Positions 57,761 to 62,193 of a stretch of 62,193 nt of DNA are shown here, piece by piece. The position numbers were made by a program, and so were the translations under genes. The stretch comes from DASVEG01 sp035540495 (GTDB taxonomy: Bacteria > Actinomycetota > Acidimicrobiia > Acidimicrobiales > CADCTF01): assembly GCA_035540495.1 (NCBI GenBank), contig DATLGL010000032.1:1-62193 (forward strand). Direction: 5' to 3'. The first letter of the stretch is position 1. Each line of letters opens with the position of its first letter. The notes under the pieces are model-generated. The model was given only the letters and a program-made list of their open reading frames with translations. It had not been told where the DNA came from and searched no databases.

Positions 57761-59337
57761 GCAAGAACCCGTCGCCGAACGCAGCCGGGAAGGCCACGTC
57801 GGCGCCCGTGATGGGCCACGACGAGGAACCCACGATCTTCGAGTTCTCCGTCGCGGGCCGGAAGGCGTGGAGCTTCCGCAAGACCGATCTTCCCGAGTGG
57901 GCGATCGACGAGCTCGTTCCCGCCGCGCACGTGGCCGACGAGGTGCACGAGCTGGTCGAGGTGTCGGAGCGCGACCTCGTCGCCCACGTCACCCGGCTGA
58001 CCCACCGGCAGTACTCCGTCGACCTCGGCGCCTATCCGCTCGGCAGCTGCACGATGAAGTACAACCCGAAGCTCTGCGACGACGCGGCGTCGCTTCCGGG
58101 ACTGCGCAACGTGCACCCCGCTGCGCCGGCGGAGTTGACGCAGGGCTGGATGGCGCTGCTCGACGACCTCGGTTCCGCGCTGTGCGAGGTGACGGGGATG
58201 GACGCGATCACGCTCCAGCCCCCCGCCGGCGCGGCCGGTGAGCTCACTGGTCTGTTGCTGATGCGGGCGTGGCACGAAGCCCAGGGTCGCCAGCGGACGA
58301 AGGTGATCATCCCCGACAGCGCGCACGGCACGAACCCTGCGTCGGTGACGCTCGGCGGGTACGAGACCGTGACGGTGCCCTCCGACGAGCGTGGACTCGT
58401 CGACCTCGCAGCACTCCGCGACCGCCTCGACGAAGACGTCGCCGGCATCATGCTCACCAACCCGAACACCCTCGGCCTGTTCGAGGAGGACATCACCGAG
58501 ATCGCTGCCGCGGTCCACGAGGTCGGCGGGCTGCTCTACTACGACGGCGCCAACCTGAACGCCATCCTCGGCGTGACCCGGCCCGGCGACATGGGCTTCG
58601 ACATCGTGCACATGAACCTGCACAAGACGTTCGCGGTGCCTCACGGCGGCGGTGGTCCTGGTGCCGGTCCGGTCGCGGTCAAGGCGCGTCTCGCTGAGTT
58701 CCTCCCGGGGCCGCTGCCGAAGCGCGCGGGCGACGCGTACGAGTGGTTCACGCCCGAGCGTTCGATCGGCCGCATCCACTCCTTCCACGGCAACGCGCTG
58801 GCGCTGGCACGCGCGTGGTCGTACATCCTCGCCAACGGGGGTGACGGGCTTCGTCGGGTCGCCGAGGGCGCGGTGCTCAACGCCAACTGGCTGCGTCACC
58901 GGCTGCGCGGCGTGTACGACGTGCCGCACGACCGTCCGAACATGCACGAGTTCGTCGCGTCGACCACGTCGCTCAAGAAGGCGACGGGCCTGCGCGCGCT
59001 CGACGTCGCCAAGCGCCTCCTCGAGGAGGGGTTCCACGCGCCGACGGTGTACTTCCCGTTGATCGTCGAGGAAGCGCTGATGTTCGAGCCGACCGAGACG
59101 GAGAGCCCCCAGACCCTCGAGGCGCTGGCGCAGGCGCTCGAGAAGATCGCGAACGAAGCGGCCGAGGCGGGCGACGCCGAGAGCGGCAAGGCGGCCCCAC
59201 GGACGACACCCGTGCGTCGGGTCGACGAGGCGCGCGCCGCGCGCCAACTCATTCCGACCTTCGACGCCCGGCCGCCGATCCCGTCGTCGGACGAGGCTGC
59301 GTCGAAGATGGAGTCGCCCGCCGCTCGCTACGGCTGA
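57757..59337 (+). CDS. gcvPB: Glycine dehydrogenase (decarboxylating) subunit 2
   Basis: This 526-residue PLP-binding half of the P protein carries LGSCTMKYNPKLCDDAASLPG and the PLP Lys in MNLHKTFAVPHGGGGPGAGP. IPDSAHGTNPASV is also conserved. The first 22 residues are an extra polar Ala/Lys/Pro extension, and the last 40 residues (ESGKAAPRTTPVRRVDEARA) are low complexity. It overlaps the convergent LLM gene by 10 bases at its end. Confidence 0.94.
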   Translation: MSKNPSPNAAGKATSAPVMGHDEEPTIFEFSVAGRKAWSFRKTDLPEWAIDELVPAAHVADEVHELVEVSERDLVAHVTRLTHRQYSVDLGAYPLGSCTMKYNPKLCDDAASLPGLRNVHPAAPAELTQGWMALLDDLGSALCEVTGMDAITLQPPAGAAGELTGLLLMRAWHEAQGRQRTKVIIPDSAHGTNPASVTLGGYETVTVPSDERGLVDLAALRDRLDEDVAGIMLTNPNTLGLFEEDITEIAAAVHEVGGLLYYDGANLNAILGVTRPGDMGFDIVHMNLHKTFAVPHGGGGPGAGPVAVKARLAEFLPGPLPKRAGDAYEWFTPERSIGRIHSFHGNALALARAWSYILANGGDGLRRVAEGAVLNANWLRHRLRGVYDVPHDRPNMHEFVASTTSLKKATGLRALDVAKRLLEEGFHAPTVYFPLIVEEALMFEPTETESPQTLEALAQALEKIANEAAEAGDAESGKAAPRTTPVRRVDEARAARQLIPTFDARPPIPSSDEAASKMESPAARYG

Positions 59338-60545
59338 GGCGCCTCCGCCTTCCCCGCCTCGCCGGCCTTCTCGGCCTTCTCGGCTTTCTCGGCTTTCTCG
59401 GCCGCGTGGTCCTGGATGGCCTTCATCACCGCGCTGCCGGCCGCGCCGATGAACGTCGGGCGGTTCTCTGCGGCCCAGTCGCGTGAGCGCTGCGTCGTGC
59501 GAGTCGAGTCCTGGAAGCGGGGGATCACGTCGCGAGCGAACAGCTCGTACGACCGCAGCGTCGCCTCACGATCGGCCCACTCGTTGGCCATGAACAGGTA
59601 GGTGCCGAAGCCGCCCGACTGATCGATGAGTCGCTGGATCTGCTCGGCCGCTTGATCGGGCGTACCGATGACCGACAGGCCGCTCGCGTTCATCGCGTCG
59701 ACGAGCTCGTTCGGGTCGTCGGTGTCCGGACCGAGAGGCAGCGCCGCCACGTTACGGAAGTAGCCGGCCCAATCGGGGAGGCCGTACTGGACGTCCTTGC
59801 GTGCCTGCTCCTCCGTCTCCGCGATGTGCATCGGCCCGACGAGGCGCCACTGGCGGCGATCGACGGTCGTACCGAACTCGGCAGCCCGTTCCTCCATCAC
59901 GTTCCAGTGGTTGCCGAGGACGTCGAAGCCGCCGCGGGACGTCGCGCCGATCGAGAGCAGCCCGGTCCCGAAGCGGCCCGCAGCGCGAGGACCAGCCGGC
60001 GACACCTGGGCCGCCACGGCGATCTCCATGCGCGGGTGGCTGTAGGGCTTCAGCTGGAGGCGGGCGTCCTGCAGCTTGAACCAGCCGCAGTCCATGGTCA
60101 CCGGCTCGTCGCATTCGAGGAGCTTGACGATCGCCTCGAGCGCCTGCTCCATCATCTCCCGCTGCTTCTCGACCTCGATGCCCATCATGAACGCGTCGGA
60201 CGGCAGCGCACCCGGGCCGCACCCGAGCATCACGCGCCCACGGGTGAGGTGATCGAGGAGCACCATCCGATCCGCCAGCATCAAGGGGTGGTGGTAGGGG
60301 AGGGAGCTGACTCCGGTGCCGAGGCGGATGTGCTTCGTCCGCTCCGCGGCCACGGCGATGAAGACCTCGGGCGATGCGATGATCTCGAACCCGGCCGAGT
60401 GGTGCTCGCCGATCCACGCCTCGTCGTAGCCGAGCTCGTCGAGGCGGACGATCAGCTCGAGGTCACGCTCGAGCGCGAGCGTGGGGTTGCGGTACGGCGG
60501 GTGGAAGGGCGCGAGGAAGATGCCGAAGCGGAGAGGCCAGTCCAT
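59328..60545 (-). CDS. LLM-class flavin-dependent oxidoreductase
   Basis: This 405-residue protein has the luciferase-like TIM barrel: FGIFLAPFHPPYRNP, DELGYDEAWIGEHHSAGFEI, LGTGVSSLPYHHPLMLADRM and VMLGCGPGALPSDAFMMG. It is close to the alkanal-monooxygenase-like branch, which uses FMN or F420. The C-terminal tail has four EKA repeats from 9-base DNA units at 59364-59399. Start ATG 60545 has TAGCTT 8 bases upstream that uses the PAAR gene stop. Confidence 0.88.
   Translation of the reverse strand: MDWPLRFGIFLAPFHPPYRNPTLALERDLELIVRLDELGYDEAWIGEHHSAGFEIIASPEVFIAVAAERTKHIRLGTGVSSLPYHHPLMLADRMVLLDHLTRGRVMLGCGPGALPSDAFMMGIEVEKQREMMEQALEAIVKLLECDEPVTMDCGWFKLQDARLQLKPYSHPRMEIAVAAQVSPAGPRAAGRFGTGLLSIGATSRGGFDVLGNHWNVMEERAAEFGTTVDRRQWRLVGPMHIAETEEQARKDVQYGLPDWAGYFRNVAALPLGPDTDDPNELVDAMNASGLSVIGTPDQAAEQIQRLIDQSGGFGTYLFMANEWADREATLRSYELFARDVIPRFQDSTRTTQRSRDWAAENRPTFIGAAGSAVMKAIQDHAAEKAEKAEKAEKAGEAGKAEAPQP
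59364..59399. repeat. Four tandem 9-base units in the LLM gene
   Basis: The units are GGCCTTCTC, GGCCTTCTC, GGCTTTCTC, GGCTTTCTC. They encode EKA repeats near the C-terminus, suggesting replication slippage. Confidence 0.8.
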
Positions 60546-60553
60546 GGCCTCCG

Positions 60554-60559
60554 AAGCTA
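60554..60559 (-). promoter_or_regulatory. -10 box (TAGCTT) of the LLM gene, overlapping the PAAR stop codon
   Basis: TAGCTT begins with the TAG stop of the PAAR gene (60559-60557) and ends 8 bases before ATG 60545. Confidence 0.45.
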
Positions 60560-60853
60560 ACCGCCGATCATCACCGTCGGCGCCCCCGGGCCGACGATGG
60601 TGCCGCCGTGGGCGGTGTTGTCGCCCAGCCGCGCCGCCGGCTTCCCGCCGATCATCACCGTCGCGCTGCCCTTGATGATCGTGGAGGGCGGCCCGACGCA
60701 GGTGCAGTTGTCACCCATCACGGCCGCAGGCGCGTTCATGATCATCACCGTCGGCACACCTGGGCCGAGGATCGGCCCGCCGACGTGAGGCACGGTGCCG
60801 TTGACGGCCGGGCACACGTGCTGGTCGACGCCGATTCGGACTGCGGGCGGCAT
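60557..60853 (-). CDS. PAAR-domain protein
   Basis: This 98-residue protein consists entirely of a PAAR repeat fold: HVGGPILGPGVPTVMIMNAP, AAVMGDNCTCVGPP and KGSATVMIGGKPAARLGDNT. PAAR proteins cap the spike of contractile injection systems, and they may carry effectors. No VgrG, tube, sheath or baseplate gene is in the window, so its partner system must lie elsewhere. Start ATG 60853 has TACGAT 6 bases upstream. It lies next to the LLM gene. Confidence 0.85.
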   Translation of the reverse strand: MPPAVRIGVDQHVCPAVNGTVPHVGGPILGPGVPTVMIMNAPAAVMGDNCTCVGPPSTIIKGSATVMIGGKPAARLGDNTAHGGTIVGPGAPTVMIGG

Positions 60854-60859
60854 GCGTCG

Positions 60860-60865
60860 ATCGTA
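60860..60865 (-). promoter_or_regulatory. -10 box (TACGAT) of the PAAR gene
   Basis: TACGAT on the minus strand ends 6 bases before ATG 60853. Confidence 0.45.
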
Positions 60866-60895
60866 CGCCCGTGGCCGGTTCCCGAAGGGGAAGAC

Positions 60896-61657
60896 TTAGT
60901 CGAGCAGGTCGGGCTGCTCGCGCACGATGCGCTGGTACAGCGGCTGGAACGAGAACCAGCCGGCCGCATGCGAGCCCACCTGCGTGGAGGTCAGCTTCGC
61001 CATCTCCGGATCGATCAGCACCGGCGTGCCTGCCGCCTCGGCCAGGAGCTGGACCTGGCACGAGCGCTCCATCGTGATGAACCACCAGACCGCCTCGTCG
61101 ACCGAATGGCCGACGGTGAGGAGCCCGTGGTTGCGAAGGATCGCGGCCTTGTGGTCGCCGAGGGCATGGGCGATGCGCTTGCCCTCCTCGGTGTCGAGGA
61201 CGACGCCGGTGTAGTCGTCGAAGACCGCGTGGTCGTCGTAGAAGGCGCACACGTCCTGGGTGATCGGGTCGAGCTTGCGCCCGAGCGCCGACCAGGCACG
61301 GCCGTAGGTCGAGTGGCTGTGTGCGGCCGCCACCACGTCGGGCCTTGCCGCGTGGACCTGGGAGTGGATCGCGAACGCCGCCGTGTTCACGCGGTACTCG
61401 CCCTCGACGACCTCACCGTGGTGGTTCACGAGGATGAGGTCGGACGCCCGGATGTGGCTGAAGTGCATGCCGAACGGGTTGACCCAGAAGTGGTCCTCGA
61501 GCTCGGGATCGCGCGCGGTGATGTGGCCGGCCACGCCCTCGTCGAAGCCGAAACGGGAGAAGAGGCGGAAACCCGCGGCCAGCCGCTGCTTGCGGTGGAG
61601 CCGCTCCTCCTCGACCGTCGCGAACGTCTGGGGCAGCGGCATCTTCAACTCGGCCAT
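60896..61657 (-). CDS. Class II aldolase/adducin family protein
   Basis: This 253-residue metal-dependent protein has the family sequence LAAGFRLFSRFGFDEGVAGH, VNPFGMHFSHIRASDLILVN, and the zinc His residues in AAHSHSTYGRAWSALG and LRNHGLLTVGHSVDEA. Substrates in this family include L-fuculose or L-ribulose phosphates and others. Start ATG 61657 is supported by a TACACT box 6 bases upstream. The 24 residues upstream in frame are less likely coding. Confidence 0.88.
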   Translation of the reverse strand: MAELKMPLPQTFATVEEERLHRKQRLAAGFRLFSRFGFDEGVAGHITARDPELEDHFWVNPFGMHFSHIRASDLILVNHHGEVVEGEYRVNTAAFAIHSQVHAARPDVVAAAHSHSTYGRAWSALGRKLDPITQDVCAFYDDHAVFDDYTGVVLDTEEGKRIAHALGDHKAAILRNHGLLTVGHSVDEAVWWFITMERSCQVQLLAEAAGTPVLIDPEMAKLTSTQVGSHAAGWFSFQPLYQRIVREQPDLLD

Positions 61658-61663
61658 CCGGCC

Positions 61664-61669
61664 AGTGTA
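61664..61669 (-). promoter_or_regulatory. -10 box (TACACT) of the aldolase gene
   Basis: TACACT on the minus strand ends 6 bases before ATG 61657. Confidence 0.45.
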
Positions 61670-61688
61670 CGAAGCGTCGGTACGCGAC

Positions 61689-61723
61689 GAAGGGCGGACA
61701 CCGGAACCCGGCGCCCGCCCTTC
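61689..61723. terminator. GC-rich hairpin between the RDD and aldolase genes
   Basis: GAAGGGCGG (61689-61697) and CCGCCCTTC (61715-61723) form a perfect 9-base stem with a 17-base loop, in the gap after the RDD gene. There is no T-run, so an intrinsic terminator is only possible. Confidence 0.45.
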
Positions 61724-61742
61724 GATCACTTCTCTCGAGTCG

Positions 61743-62193
61743 TCAGCCGTCGACGGTGACCACGAGGGTGTTCGCCACCTTGTCGTGGAGCGACTGCCGC
61801 TGCGGGTTCGTCAGCAGCATGATGCCGTCGACGATGCCGAGCAGGCCGCAGGTGAAGGTCGCGGCGAGCGGGTAGATCGCCGACCGGATCGCGGCGCCGT
61901 TCATTCCGATCACGTCGCCGGTGGCCGACGAGACGGTCTTGATCTTCATGACCATCTTGCCGGGCGTCTGGCCCGTGCTTCCGTGGAAGTACGTGAAGTA
62001 GAGCCAGCCGAGGCCCAGCGTGACGACGAGGCCAAGGACCCCAGGCAGCACCCGACCGGCGATCGCACCGACGATGTTGATGATCACACCGTCGATGATC
62101 ACGGCGACGAGTCGCTGCCACCACTCGGCGAGCGGACGCCCGCCGGGTCCGACCGCGGCGCCGGCTGCCATCCCGCTGAACCCAGCGCCCGGA
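61743..62193 (-). CDS. RDD-family membrane protein (5' end beyond window)
   Basis: At least 142 residues are visible from ATG 62171, but the frame stays open to the right edge with a Pro/Gly-rich sequence (PGAGFSG), so the true start probably lies outside. RDD features are LAEWWQRLVAVIIDGVIINI and GQTPGKMVMKIKTV. Three helices are visible, and the segment LHDKVANTLVV ends the domain. The role is unknown; some RDD proteins are Na+/H+ antiporter-like. Confidence 0.85.
   Translation of the reverse strand, partial: PGAGFSGMAAGAAVGPGGRPLAEWWQRLVAVIIDGVIINIVGAIAGRVLPGVLGLVVTLGLGWLYFTYFHGSTGQTPGKMVMKIKTVSSATGDVIGMNGAAIRSAIYPLAATFTCGLLGIVDGIMLLTNPQRQSLHDKVANTLVVTVDG

Noticed and set aside
1..62193. 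CRISPR arrays, insertion sequences, prophage genes or a replication origin
   Set aside because: No direct repeats with spacers, transposase, phage structural genes or DnaA-box clusters were seen.

Overview
This is about 62 kb of high-GC DNA with densely packed genes, many overlapping as ATGA or GTGA. It suggests a free-living actinobacterium, probably of the class Acidimicrobiia. The evidence is a gene order shared with mycobacteria (tlyA-nadK-recN-steA-steB-pyrG-NUDIX; scpA-scpB-rluB-cmk-der; pgsA-DUF881-sbp-DUF881-gcvH-garA-merR-bfn-merR-gcv), the actinobacterial SteA/SteB and GarA proteins, GC-rich third codon positions, and many TAnnnT -10 boxes just ahead of start codons. The lineage is an inference from gene content; no database was searched. 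I found no prophage, insertion sequence, CRISPR array or replication origin.

Layout. 1-5.4 kb: a branched-chain amino-acid-type ABC importer (substrate-binding lipoprotein, LivH, LivM, LivG, LivF). 5.4-8.7 kb: a membrane protein with a Cys/His cluster, a DUF1015 protein, a HAD phosphatase and a rhomboid protease. 8.7-21.7 kb: a phasin-like protein with a lysine-rich tail, tlyA, nadK, recN, steA, steB, a 970-residue glycosyltransferase/phosphatase-fold/membrane fusion, a MraY/WecA-like transferase, pyrG, a NUDIX hydrolase and ald. 21.7-24.4 kb: a DksA/TraR-type protein, a site-2 protease, an HD protein and trpS. 24.4-30.5 kb: an operon for chromosome segregation, ribosome modification, tyrosine and aromatic synthesis, CMP kinase and phospholipid acylation. 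30.5-34 kb: an ABC-2 exporter, an HD protein and ispH on the minus strand. 34-40.6 kb: a PDZ/radical-SAM protein, der, a SpoIIE-type phosphatase, an acyl-CoA carboxylase beta chain, an HMG-CoA-lyase-type enzyme and a small zinc-ribbon protein. 40.7-46.1 kb, the most accessory part: a 1233-residue LPRTG surface protein, tRNA-Pro(GGG) with a terminator, an HNH protein, a PAP2 phosphatase and a possible structured RNA. 46.2-59.3 kb: pgsA, a ManC-type enzyme with a degenerate phosphomannomutase domain, DUF881/sbp/DUF881, gcvH, a zinc-ribbon GarA, two MerR regulators, a phosphoribosyltransferase, a bifunctional nuclease, a PD-(D/E)XK-like protein, and gcvT-gcvPA-gcvPB. 59.3-62.2 kb: an LLM-class oxidoreductase, a lone PAAR protein, a class II aldolase and a truncated RDD membrane protein.

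How the genes fit together. Several groups point to envelope construction: the SteA/SteB pair, the fusion protein and the lipid-carrier sugar-phosphate transferase between steB and pyrG, pgsA beside the nucleotidyltransferase, and plsC. The glycine cleavage genes sit with the FHA protein GarA and two MerR regulators, as in mycobacteria, which suggests linked control of C1/nitrogen metabolism.

The most unusual signals are: (1) four genes whose only, or best placed, start is CTG lying on or 1 base after the upstream stop codon (tlyA, a phosphoribosyltransferase, a PD-(D/E)XK-like gene, possibly an HD gene); (2) nineteen protein genes plus a tRNA with a TAnnnT box 6-10 bases before the start, several built from the stop codon of the preceding gene; (3) the envelope insertion between steB and pyrG.
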